NCBI GenBank assembly: GCA_002189035.1
Contig: NEEC01000017.1
Span: forward strand, 2,108,001 to 2,172,000
Length of the DNA stretch: 64,000 bases
Direction of reading: 5' to 3'
From: Utricularia gibba
Taxonomy: Eukaryota > Streptophyta > Magnoliopsida > Lamiales > Lentibulariaceae
In this document: positions 12,569 through 22,143 of the stretch, piece by piece
Numbering within the stretch: the stretch's first letter is position 1
Layout: each line of letters begins with the position of its first letter
Notes under the pieces: generated by a model
What the model saw: only the letters and a program-made list of their open reading frames with translations
What the model was told of the DNA's origin: nothing
Database searches by the model: none
Translations under genes and position numbers: made by a program

Positions 12569-13845
12569 TTAGCTGGAGGATGATTTCAGGACAAGGAGAT
12601 TGGAGGGAGTGGTTGCGAGATTACCCGATCGATCGGCGAGCCGGCTGAAGAAGGAGACGAAGACGACGAGCAGCGTCACTCCGGCGATCAGCCCGATGAG
12701 GATGGCGAGGTCCCTCTGCACTTCTTCCTGGTCCGTGTTTCCTGTCAACACAAGTCACCCATTGGTCAAGGGAGCGCTCTTTTATTCCTATTTAGTCTAA
12801 AATTTATAATTAAAAAATATTATGCTAATTTAGAGAACATTGTTTAAGATAAAGCTATAAGGTAAAGATGCTTGAAATACTTTAAAATAACATCTTTTGC
12901 TTAGTTTTGGGTGTTCGATTTTCGATTTCGAAATTTTAATTCAATGCTATTTCGACGATCGAAATAATGAGGATATATAGAATGTGCATAAAATATGAGC
13001 CCTAGAATTAGGTAAATAGTGGTTGAAGCATAAAATGGGTACTCTTAGATTTTAGGGATTGTGAGTTATTATATGGATTTTTTAAATATGTAGAAATTAC
13101 CTGGATGGGGAGAGGGCGTGTAGCCACGCGAAGAATAGCGCGCGTAGCATTTACCGAGGAACATGTCGCCCCAGGCCGAGGAGCTACACAAACTCCCAAG
13201 TCGTTGCGTCGCTTCGGACAAACAGTCCTGGCACTCCCCCACGCTCAGGTCCTGGATGCACTGCGCGACCCCTCTCACGCGCCCCGACTCCGCCGTGCGG
13301 AAATACGACGTTCCGCCGTCTCCGCCCATTAAGCTCGACAGCAAATCGTCTTGCTCCCTCATCCCATTCCCCGAAGACGCCCCACATCGTTCGACGACCA
13401 CCGTCTTGTCCTCCAACCCCACGAACGACACGTTATCGTACCTCACGAAACACCCCTCCAACTGCACCGCTCCGCCGGACGCGTCGCCGCACGTGGAACC
13501 CAGCCGGGAAGTAGCGGCGGAAACACAGGACATACACGCCGAGCCGCTGATATCACCCCGGCACTGGAACAGCCCGTACAACGTTGGTTCAGAAACGTTG
13601 AACGTGTTGTAGGTAGAGACAGCGGCGGAGTTGACCAGGGAGCTGAGGATCGAGTTCACGTTCGACTCGTAACTCGACCCGGAGGCGTATCGCAGCGTCG
13701 AGCATCCCACGTAGACGAAGCCGCCGGAGGACGCCGACTGCGTCAAGCCCCCCGGCACAGCCCCAGGAAGAAGAAGAAGAAGAAGAAGAAGAAGAAGAAG
13801 AAGCCACAAACCCCTCGACTCCTCCAACATGATAGAAAACCCCAA
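12569..13845 (-). CDS. Plasmodesmata-located protein / cysteine-rich repeat protein (two DUF26 domains, one TM)
   Basis: Type I membrane protein of the PDLP family, found at plasmodesmata and affecting cell-to-cell movement and callose deposition. Two exons: 13101-13845 and 12569-12741. The signal peptide core is a run of 12 leucines encoded by a CTT repeat. Two DUF26 (Gnk2-like) domains follow, each with C-x8-C-x2-C: CRGDISGSACMSC and CIQDLSVGECQDC. The second exon encodes the membrane helix AILIGLIAGVTLLVVFVSFF and a short cytosolic tail ending LVLKSSSS. There is no kinase domain, which separates it from CRK receptor kinases. The start at 13845 was chosen because it directly precedes the leader; an ATG five codons on is also possible. 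The PDLP subgroup number cannot be fixed by eye. Confidence 0.9.
13767..13803. repeat. (GAA)n / (CTT)n microsatellite coding the poly-Leu signal peptide core
   Basis: About 12 uninterrupted GAA units (plus strand). On the minus strand these are CTT leucine codons forming the hydrophobic core of the PDLP signal peptide. Length changes by slippage would add or remove leucines without shifting the frame. Confidence 0.9.
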
Positions 13846-14721
13846 TTCACTCTCCAGAACAACAACAAGAAGAAGATGCTAACAGCAATATGAGCGTATT
13901 TCCACACACATATATATCAGCAAAACTGGAAAAGCAGTTCGTTTGTAACCAAACTTCCTGGGTTTACTTTTCATATCCAAAAAAAAAAGGAATATTTTTA
14001 TGCCACGAGACCAGAAGACTTCGTTTGAGTTATTAATCAGTCTTTGTTTGAAGCCTCAATTATTACAACTACATCGAAGTCACAAAAGAGGACACAACAC
14101 CCCTGTGGGGGGCTGCCCATTGCCCGACGCATGTGGTTGGCAATGACAGGGATTCCTCCTCCTAAACCCCATCATTTACACAATAATTTCCTGCTTAACA
14201 TTAAACTACCGAACCACAGAAACCAACTCCCTATTCAATCTATACATAATAAGTAACTAACCCCAGAAATGAGATGCTTTGCTCAGTCAGGAATCATCAG
14301 TTCAGGAAGTGTGTGTGTGTGTGGATGAAAAGGGGAGATGGGAAAGGTTGGAGTCCACATGGCGGAGGGAAGAAAGATCCAATAATTTAGTGAGCAAATG
14401 TACAAACAAGATGAAAGGGGGACGTTGACATTGAGAAAAATGTAAATATTCCTGCCCAACTTTGCACATGTAAAAGATGAATAAAGGCAAAGGAAAGCAG
14501 ACAAAGCAAGATACAAAGAAAAGCCACTTCCCCTTCCATTAATAAGTGTCGCCATTGATCCTCACACCATTGCAATGATCATAAAAAACATCAACTTTTT
14601 GCACAATTATTTCAAAACGTAATTGAATTGTGAAAATTTTACCTTTAAAATTTGGTGACATGTGAAAATTGTCAATTTATCAATTCTACAGGGACTAACC
14701 GGGTAAGTAACCAACCATACA
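13846..14721. other. Intergenic region: PDLP leader and SET gene 3' end
   Basis: Contains the PDLP 5' leader and promoter (left) and the probable 3' untranslated region of the SET-domain gene (right). There is a short GT repeat at about 14309-14324. Overlapping short frames at 14283-14575 share no recognisable family and are taken as chance. Confidence 0.4.
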
Positions 14722-16698
14722 CTACGCAGTTGCTGGTTGCCTCAGCCTCCTACTAAGATCTTTGATGGCGTCAACGAGGACCATTTTTTTCTGCAGTCTG
14801 TATCTGATGGCTAACTGGGACGCCGGTGGAAGTTTTCCCTGCAGGAGTGCTTCATCTTCCATGATCTTTGTCGGAAAACCTTGCAATGCGATTACACACA
14901 GAGAGATGAGGACTCGAAAGGCTTGCTCATCCGAGCCAGTGGTGGATTCTACGGATTGGAGTGTTTCAAGATCAAGCTTTGTGGCTGCATCTCCATCACT
15001 AATGTGGGCTAACAGGATTCTTAATGCTGCCAAGAACCTGCCTTCCACCAACTCTGACCCCCCTATCCGCACCTTCGCATGTTCAAACGTTGAACCAACT
15101 TGAATTATTAAGATGGGGGAGGAGGGGCATCCACAACAGGGCTATGTGAATCAGAAAAATATGATCTTTTGTTGACGAATATGAAGGGGTGGTGATGCAT
15201 CGTATGCCCTAAAAAACAGCCGAAATCCCCAGCAGCGGATACCATGGAAGGAAACATGAAAAGGTTAGAGAATAGTACCTTAAGATCAGCATTTCTACCA
15301 ACAAGATTTAGTTGGGAAAGAAGCTGCTCCTTCCATGGTGCACGGGAAAATTGGATGGGTCTATCCTCAGTCGACGCATAAATTGCAGCAGCTTGAAGGA
15401 GATCCATGTCGTATTGGAATTCTACACAATCATATGGGCTTGAGGAAACAACGAACCCATAATCCAGGAGAAAGAGATCATTGTTCAAACAGCCATAATT
15501 GAGTTCCAGAGGATCATCTTGTTTAATCTGTGTTTCTGCAATAACCTGTTAAAAATGACAATGAACGTATCATTTGAGAGTAATTGATGAGTTAGGACAC
15601 ACAAATTAAAGATTACCTTTACAAGCATGTCACCTTTTGTTTCTTGCACGATTTCAGCATTCGGTGTGAAGCTATGGTTGCACATATCTATCAACGGTAG
15701 TAGCATGGGAGTGTCAGCATAAGTTCTTTCCGCACTATTACTGCCATACAAACGAAAGGCACGAGACGACACAGCAGACATTGCCCATCCAAGTGATGAT
15801 GCATTGACATCTTGACCTGCAAAAGGGTGATCTTCTCCATCAAGACTTTTGAGCCTTTCTTTAACCACTTTCTCAAATTCATGAAGAAACTTGCACCTCT
15901 TGTTCACCTAGAGAGCAAAAAGTTGACAACTTCAGTGACTGGAGGAGCATAACATAAATGTAGGATCATCTTTTCTAATGTGCCACAATATAGATGGCAC
16001 CTGATAAACAAGGGGAGCATATTGCAAATTCTTAACATCCTCCCCTGAAAAGAAAATTGGCAAGCTAAAAGTTTCAGGGAGATTGCCGATATATGGCCAC
16101 CAGAATGAACCGACTTTCGCTCTTTCAAGCAGAAGCTTTAAGCCCAGTTTCATAGCCCAGAGTTCCTCTGTCAAACACCAGAACTACAATAATAGTCTCA
16201 CCATGAATCAAAGCAGCATCCATAAAAAAAAAAAGGAATGCACGAAACCAAAAAGGAAATCCCTCAACCTGGGATTTGCTGAGCTAAATTGACCAGAGCA
16301 GGGGATTGCCCATCACCGGCGTCAAATCTAAGGGGAATGTGCGAGGGGAGTGAAATCAGCTCAGAGCCTTTAGCGATATCACCCGATGCAACAAGACCCA
16401 GGCCGGAATTTCCGCCTTCAGAAAGCTGAATCTTTATCGAGTTGTGCACAAATCCTCCTTCTCTTCGAACCCATTTTATGAGGTCCGGCGGCTGAGGCGC
16501 CAATCTCGCCGTGTGAAGGCAATTCCGACCCCGTGAGTGGGTTATCGATGCCGCCACATGCACAATCTTGGTCGACATTTGCCTTCGCCGGCGCGGCCGT
16601 AAAAGCAAGGCCTTCCCTTGAGCCTTAATCGTGTCGGGAAAGCGGGTCACACGGTTGGTCAATATTCGACCCGTTTCATTCAGGCGTAATAATCTCAT
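14722..16698 (-). CDS. SET-domain protein lysine methyltransferase (Rubisco LSMT-like)
   Basis: Member of the SET family related to Rubisco large-subunit methyltransferase; expected to methylate lysines of non-histone proteins. Five exons: 16269-16698, 16001-16167, 15617-15907, 15279-15545, 14722-15072. The N-terminus is arginine-rich and could be an organelle transit peptide. SET motifs: SGLGLVASGDIAKGSELISLP (exon 1), LPLIDMCNHSFTPNAEI with the NHS motif (exon 3), and PLELNYGCLNNDLFLLDYGF (exon 4), which carries the conserved NYG. The C-terminal helical Rubisco-LSMT substrate-binding domain fills exon 5 and ends RQPATA. The real substrate is unknown; the tripartite layout fits the family. 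A later ATG (MSTKIVH) is an alternative start. Confidence 0.9.
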
Positions 16699-17135
16699 TA
16701 TCTGTATTAAAGCATATTATTTTAATTAGGGGTAAAATAGTAATATTTGAGTTTGTTTTTATTGGAAATGACAAAATTAAATTTTTGTTAGAAAATTCAT
16801 CAGGGCAGCTCCAGCCAAGCTCGGGCAGCCGGTGTGGTCCCCACCGCCCATTTTGTTGTTCGAGCCTCCTTTTCCAGCTATTTTCCGAAAGCGCCACATT
16901 TTCTACGTAAATAACTAATTTACCTTCTCTAGTTGCTTATTTGTAAATTGACCCCTCTTTTTTTAAATCCCTAAAAACCTACACCTTAGTAAAATAAATT
17001 CAAAACCAGAATGAAATTTGAAATCTAGCCGCTTGGGACTTGTCCAGCGGTCACCAGCGTCACCCAAACTGAAAAGAGAGCAAGAAGAAGAAGAAGAAGA
17101 AGAGTTTTGAAGCGCTCTGAATGATCCTGAGATGT
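16699..17135. other. Intergenic region between SET gene and CML
   Basis: Short AT-rich spacer with the SET-gene promoter and the 3' end of the calmodulin-like gene. A short GAA repeat lies at about 17083-17103. No gene seen. Confidence 0.4.
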
Positions 17136-17714
17136 CTAGAACTTCCCATGGAGACAAGGGCCATTCGTCATCATCACCTTGAACTCATCGAAGCAAATCG
17201 TGCCGTTTCCATCCGCATCCACGCCGCTAATCATCTTCCGGCACTCATCCAGAGTACATTCCTCCCCCAAACTCGTCAAAACATTGCGCAGTTCCTCCGC
17301 GGAGATGGATCCGTTCTTATCCAAATCGAATACCTCAAACGCGTTCCGAAGTGTCTCCTCGTTATCCGAATCCTCGACGTTGTTCAGCGCGATGAATTCG
17401 CGCAGATCGATGAATTCGCGCAGATCGATGAATCCGTCGCCGTCCGAATCTACCTCCTTGATCATCATACGCAATTCCTCCTCCGACGCTAATTGCCCTA
17501 GGCTACTGATGATTTTACCGAGTTCCGCCGCGCATATTTTACCGTCGCCGTTGGCGTCGAATTTCTTGAACACCTCGACCAATTCCTCCTCCATTCGGTA
17601 CCGCCTGTTCCCCGACGAAGACCTTCTGGAATCGGCCGGAGTTTGATTTTGAGATCCGTCGGCGGATTTGCTCGCCTCCTTCTTCTTCCGCTTGAAGAAC
17701 GCGTTAAGCCCCAT
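17136..17714 (-). CDS. CML: Calmodulin-like protein with four EF-hands
   Basis: Intronless calcium sensor of 192 residues. The N-terminal extension MGLNAFFKRKKKEASK is basic; Gly2 is not followed by a clear myristoylation context. Four EF-hand loops are visible: DANGDGKICAAE, DSDGDGFIDLRE, DLDKNGSISAEE and DADGNGTICFDE, all with acidic residues at loop positions 1, 3 and 12. Directly after loop 2 the six residues FIDLRE occur twice, from an exact 18-bp tandem duplication at 17391-17426, adding six residues at the start of the exiting helix. CMLs typically end the hand with FIxLN, as here after the second copy (FIALNN). Targets unknown. Confidence 0.93.
   Translation of the reverse strand: MGLNAFFKRKKKEASKSADGSQNQTPADSRRSSSGNRRYRMEEELVEVFKKFDANGDGKICAAELGKIISSLGQLASEEELRMMIKEVDSDGDGFIDLREFIDLREFIALNNVEDSDNEETLRNAFEVFDLDKNGSISAEELRNVLTSLGEECTLDECRKMISGVDADGNGTICFDEFKVMMTNGPCLHGKF
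17391..17426. repeat. Exact 18-bp tandem duplication inside EF-hand 2 of the CML gene
   Basis: Two identical adjoining copies, 17391-17408 and 17409-17426, each reading GATGAATTCGCGCAGATC on the plus strand; a diverging partial third copy begins at 17427. The duplication keeps the frame. Confidence 0.95.
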
Positions 17715-18380
17715 AGATTCGAGACCAAAATGCGTTCTCCGGTAGATTCAATTGATTTGGTTGCGAGATGGGAATTCCAGTCGAGTATCTGAAGGGATAT
17801 CCACAGGATTTTCGGAAGACTGGTAAATTTATTTATTTTTTTAAAAAAAATTTATTGTGAAAATCGTAAGGTGTATTTGTAATATCTCGAAAATAATATT
17901 TTATATTTTAGTATAATACACGTGTAAAGTTCATTTATGTACTCCATGTTGTCATGTTGTGGCCAATAATTTTGTGGAGAAGTATAAATAGGTACTAAGA
18001 TGTATACGTGTGAAGATTCTATTTCGGTCCTCTTTTTGTAGCGTCCAACATAAATAAATGATTCAAAGTAAAATTAAAATACATTTAAAAATTGTGAAAT
18101 CGGATAAACATAATTGAGGGGCTTCCATGAGTTATTGCTTTATTACCAGTTTCGTCGTCTGACAGAGCCAGCTGCTATCCAGTCCCATCCTCTTCTTCTT
18201 CGCTAAGTCTTCTCTACTTGGATTCACGCGGGTAGCAGCTTCTGCAATTCATTTGTATTTGGGAGGGTATCGGGTTTCTATTAAGGGAGAAGCTGGGGGT
18301 TTTCTGGTATCGGGTAGGTGATGATGTAAGGAGTTGAAGGGTTTTTTTTTTTTGTTTGGTTGAGATTGAGTCTTGATGCG
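17715..18380. promoter_or_regulatory. Divergent promoter region between CML (-) and type-B response regulator (+)
   Basis: About 660 bp separate the two start codons, which point away from each other, so both promoters must lie here. The middle is AT-rich. The right part, about 18160-18380, is likely the response-regulator leader. A short upstream ORF (18376-18393, ATG to TGA) overlaps the main start at 18381 in another frame and could dampen its translation. Confidence 0.5.
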
Positions 18381-20865
18381 ATGGCATGCTTGAATGGACG
18401 GAAATCGGAGGTTTTGCAAGTCTCGGACCAGTTTCCTGTTGGGCTCCGGGTTCTGGTTGTGGATGACGACAATACTTGTCTCCGGATTCTAGAGAAAATG
18501 CTTCGAAGATGCATGTACCAGGGTAGGGATTCAAGGTTTTGAATAGGGTTTTCGAGTTTCTGATTGCTTTTTGGTGCTATTGTTGCAATTTTTGTGATTG
18601 AAGTCTTCAGGGTGATTTTTGGGTTTTTTGACCCATTTGAATGTTTAGTGCATATTTTTATATATACTGTCAAAGTTCTCATTTTTGTTTTCTAGAAAAA
18701 ATCTTTATTTGGACCCCTTTTTTCACCTCGACTGTAATTTGACTTCTTTGTTGTGTTATTTTTTGGTGTGATGAGAGGAACAGGGTATGAGTTTTATACC
18801 CTCGTGGGTGTTAAGGTTTTGAGTTTTGATATGATTTTTAAATGAATACAGATGCTTGTTTTTTTTTTTCTGAATATATGAACTATAATAACTCGTTTTT
18901 TATATCTTTGTGTCATTGCAACTTTTTTTTCCTAGTAAGAACAAATTTGAAAGACCTTTCGTTTTTGCAGTTACCAGTTGCTCACAAGCTAAAGTTGCTT
19001 TGAATCTGTTAAGAGAGAGGAAAGGCTGCTTTGATCTAGTTTTGAGTGATGTTCACATGCCTGATATGGACGGATTCAAACTTTTGGAGTTGGTTGGTTT
19101 GGAAATGGACCTTCCTGTAATAAGTAAGTAATTCTAGTGAAGTGAAACGCGGTATACCTTTGTGTATAGATATCTAATTTCAACATCATGATGCAGTGAT
19201 GTCAGTTGATGGAAGACCTGACCTTGTGTTGCGAGGCATACGACATGGAGCTTGTGATTACTTAATTAAGCCAATGAGGGATGAGGAATTGAAAAACATT
19301 TGGCAGCATGTTGTTCGGAAAAGGTGGGTTGAAAATAAAAAACATGATCCATCAGGTAACCTGGAGGATCATGATCGTCTCAAAAGAACAACGGGAGATG
19401 GTGGCTGTGATTCTTCAGCGAGTGAAGCTGCAGATGACGTGCACAAGACGAGAAAGAAAAAAAGAAACTTGAAAGATGGAGATGATGCTGAATTGGAAAA
19501 TGATGATCCAAATGGATCCAAAAAGCCTCGTGTAGTCTGGTCTGTGGAGCTCCATCAGCAGTTTGTTACTGCCGTTCATCAACTTGGAATTGAGAGTATA
19601 ATCCTGTTTTCTAGTGCTCTGGGCTTTTTTTTCTCCAATGGACTTGTTGGAAAAGAAAGAAGGTTATTTGGTCTGTGCTTGACTGATTCTCTTCGTTCTC
19701 TTTCAGAGGCTGTTCCCAAGAGGATTCTTGAATTGATGAACGTTCCCGGACTGACAAGAGAGAACGTGGCTAGTCATTTACAGGTTTCTTGATTCACTTT
19801 GAAGTGCTTAGATGCCATCTTTTATGCCATGGCTTATTTTTTTTATGTTGTATCTCCTTTCAGAAGTTTAGATTGTACCTAAAGAGGTTAAGTGGAATGT
19901 CCCAACAAGGGGTCTTGCCTAATTTTTGTGCGGTGGAGGACAATCTGAAAACAGCTTCACTTGAAAGACTGGGCATTCATGCACTGGCAGCTTCCGGCCA
20001 ACTCCCAGCACAGACTCTGGCGGCTCTCCAAACTGAACTTATGTCTCGATCCTCATCACTTCTTGGATCCAACTGCATTTCTGCTGATCCAAGTGTTGCT
20101 TATGGCCGGCCCCTGATAAAATGTTCATCCAGTATTGCTGGACAATCTCGTCAACCTCCCTTGGGCACCAACAACATTTGCACGGAGTTTGCAGATTCTT
20201 CTACAAAGAGCCTATGTGACGTTGCTCCGGCCGCTAGTCTTAATGAAAACAGCAATGCAATGATGAGTCTTATGCAGGAGCCACAGCGAAATCTGAAGCA
20301 CTGTATGATGATGGAGGCGGCTCATCCTGCAAATGTTCAACCTTCATGCCTAGTCGTTCCCTCCTTATCTTCAACCTACTTTCAGGAAGGGAATGGCCAG
20401 GATTCTCTTGATCAAAATACCACCTCTCTTCAGTTTAACAACTCCCCATATGCTGTGCCAACAGGGGAAGCTGCCGCCTCCGGTTTTTTCACTGTATGTT
20501 CCTTATCATCAGCATCAACTTGCTCGCAAAATGTGCAGAGCGGACTTCCTACCCAACTCTCAAGCTCACCATGGGGAATCGATGATCCCACAGCTTTCAA
20601 TGTGAACTGTGAGTTCAGTTCTTATAACCATGAGATGAATGCAGTGCCAGGGTCATCCATGAGTTCTCTGAATCTTGATAAAGCAGCACTCCTGCCTACA
20701 CGCTTTGCTGCAGATGACTTAAGCCAGGTGAATGCTTGCCATGACATCAATCCTTACAAAGTGAAACAAGAACCCAGTGTGGATTTGTCTGGGAATGTAA
20801 GAGTAGGCATTCCGGTGCGCATGAAGCCCCCCTCCAACGTTTCCATGCGCATCTTCTCCGACTAG
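18381..20865 (+). CDS. ARR: Type-B response regulator (cytokinin-signalling transcription factor)
   Basis: Nuclear end-point of cytokinin phosphorelay: the receiver domain is phosphorylated by histidine phosphotransfer proteins and the GARP domain binds DNA. Five coding exons: 18381-18522, 18971-19123, 19197-19595, 19707-19783, 19864-20865. Receiver landmarks are all present: the acidic pair in [11 protein letters not shown], the phospho-acceptor Asp in [13 protein letters not shown], and Lys in [12 protein letters not shown] basic linker (TRKKKRN) follows, then the GARP/Myb-like domain beginning [16 protein letters not shown] and closing [18 protein letters not shown]. After it comes [30 protein letters not shown] and a Ser/Gln-rich tail. 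The stop TAG is the last codon before a GT donor, so an intron (about 20866-20947) probably lies in the 3' UTR. The main start at 18381 is overlapped by a tiny uORF. Confidence 0.93.
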
Positions 20866-21414
20866 GTATGTAAAAACAGGAACACTCTGAGTACTAAGTT
20901 TACTTACACAGCTGTAAGGCTAATTTCTTTGTTTCGATTTCCGACAGGGTAGCTTCTGATCCTCAGTTCGGGCAGCAAACCTGCCTTCTTTCTTGATGGA
21001 ATCAAACACTATTGGCTTCATCATCATGGATCTGGTCTGAAAATTTGGCGGTTGTGCTTAGGGATAGAAGCTTAGCCAGGCAGGAATCACAAGTGCATGA
21101 CAGCTGCCGAGCTAGAGTTTCAGGCTCGAGAAGCTTGTGGATATAGCGCAGTTTGCTTAGACGATGATCTTTGTTATTACAAAACTGTGTTTTAAAAATT
21201 ACGATTCAACCTGTGCATCAAAATGATTGAATTATATTCGAACAGTTTTAAAATAAAAAATGAATCACCATTTAATTGTAGTTTTAACCCTACTCGCAGT
21301 TTCACTGTTTTTTAATCAAATAGAAAAAAAATAAATTATTTCACCACAGTGAGAAAAAAACTATAATAAATGTTTTTAATTAAATACAAAAATGAAAGGT
21401 TTGGGGTGTTGGCG

Positions 21415-21500
21415 TGGGCCTTTTGGCGTTGACTCCATATATGGGCCGAACTGGGCCCATTGTGTATGGATCTGTTTCTCTAGGGTTTTCCCTTTATAAA
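21415..21500 (+). promoter_or_regulatory. Site II / telo-box / TATA promoter of a snoRNA transcription unit
   Basis: TGGGCC site II elements occur at 21415, 21442 and 21452 (the last within CTGGGCCCAT), a telo-box-like CTAGGGTTTT at about 21480-21489, and TATAAA at 21495-21500. This combination is typical of plant promoters for snoRNA and ribosomal protein genes. It sits just upstream of the two box C/D RNAs and has no protein gene behind it, so I infer a polymerase II promoter for a non-coding precursor starting near 21525. Confidence 0.7.
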
Positions 21501-21657
21501 ACGAGGTTCAAGTGCTGTGGTTCAATCGCCGTTGTTCCAATTTCAAATCTTCTTGCTATCATCGTCTCGGTTTTTGTGACTAGGTTTTGGTTTTCATCGG
21601 ATTTTCTGTCTGTAGAAGGCATCGTTCTTGTTTTTTTTTCTTCGTTGTTCTGGTTGA

Positions 21658-21751
21658 AGAGCCTCTGAGGATGAATCTAAATTATAACTTTCGTTCTTCT
21701 GAGGATGATTCCGTGCGGAAGAATTTGGAGACCTGAACTGAAGCGGCTCTC
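21658..21751 (+). ncRNA. Box C/D snoRNA, U59/snR54 type (predicted 18S rRNA 2'-O-methylation guide)
   Basis: About 94 nt closed by a terminal stem AGAGCC (21658-21663) with GGCTCT (21745-21750). Box C is GGATGAA (about 21669-21675, imperfect), box D' CTGA at 21699-21702, box C' GGATGAT at 21703-21709, and box D CTGA at 21738-21741 (another CTGA at 21733). Directly upstream of D' lies AACTTTCGTTCTT (21686-21698), complementary over 13 nt to AAGAACGAAAGTT, a universally conserved 18S rRNA stretch. By the D+5 rule the target is the second A of the AAC within AAGAAC, the site served by yeast snR54 and human U59 (recalled, not searched). A guide next to box D was not identified. C-box weakness is the main doubt. 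Confidence 0.75.
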
Positions 21752-21839
21752 ACCAGATCTATACATTATTTTCTTCTCGCTTTTTTCACACTTCCGCCGT
21801 TGGATTTTTTGATTGTGTATTCTCAAATTGTGTGGTATT

Positions 21840-21926
21840 CCTCGGTGATGATCAACTTCAGATGACGAGTCTGATCAATATCCATTCTAAAACATTGATG
21901 ACAATTCGAGGCATTTGTCTGAGAGG
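21840..21926 (+). ncRNA. Box C/D snoRNA with two guides against one 25S rRNA segment
   Basis: About 87 nt. Box C GTGATGA (21845-21851), D' CTGA (21871-21874), C' TTGATGA (21895-21901), D CTGA (21919-21922), with a short terminal stem CCTC (21840-21843) / GAGG (21923-21926). The element before D', AGATGACGAG, pairs over 10 nt with CTCGTCATCT; the element before D, CGAGGCATTTG, pairs over 11 nt with CAAATGCCTCG. Both complements lie in one conserved 25S/28S stretch that reads CCAAATGCCTCGTCATCT, so the two guides cover adjoining, overlapping sites. The canonical boxes, stem and two rRNA matches together make this a strong call. Exact methylated positions and the family name were not assigned. 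Confidence 0.82.
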
Positions 21927-21992
21927 ATTTTCACACCACATTTACTCGAATGTTTTTATCGCTTGATTTGGATTTTTTTAAACCTTGCTCCG

Positions 21993-22057
21993 TTGATGAA
22001 AAAGTCTGGTAAATCTTCCACCTCGTCGCTTAGTTTTCACCGTGCTGATTGCCACTG
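21993..22057 (+). ncRNA. Weak third box C/D-like candidate
   Basis: A good C-box-like TTGATGA (21993-21999) is followed by CTGA at 22045-22048 and again at 22054-22057. No terminal stem and no guide to rRNA were recognised. It is listed only because it lies in the same unit as two better candidates. Confidence 0.2.
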
Positions 22058-22143
22058 AAAATATGACCGAAGGACTAACCAACTTGTTCTTGTACATGCC
22101 ACTGAAAACATGACCGAAGCACTCACCAACTTGTTCTTGTACA
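22050..22143. repeat. 47-bp tandem duplication at the end of the snoRNA unit
   Basis: Copies at 22050-22096 and 22097-22143 differ at about three positions. Each begins TGCCACTGAAAA and ends TTGTTCTTGTACA. Function unknown; it may be a duplicated 3' processing region of the snoRNA precursor. Confidence 0.9.

Noticed and set aside
13351-13893. Plus-strand open frame of 180 codons
   Set aside because: Antisense of the PDLP exon; ends in a poly-lysine made by the GAA repeat.
21993-22057. Third box C/D snoRNA
   Set aside because: Box sequences alone are present; no terminal stem and no rRNA match, so kept only as a very weak candidate.
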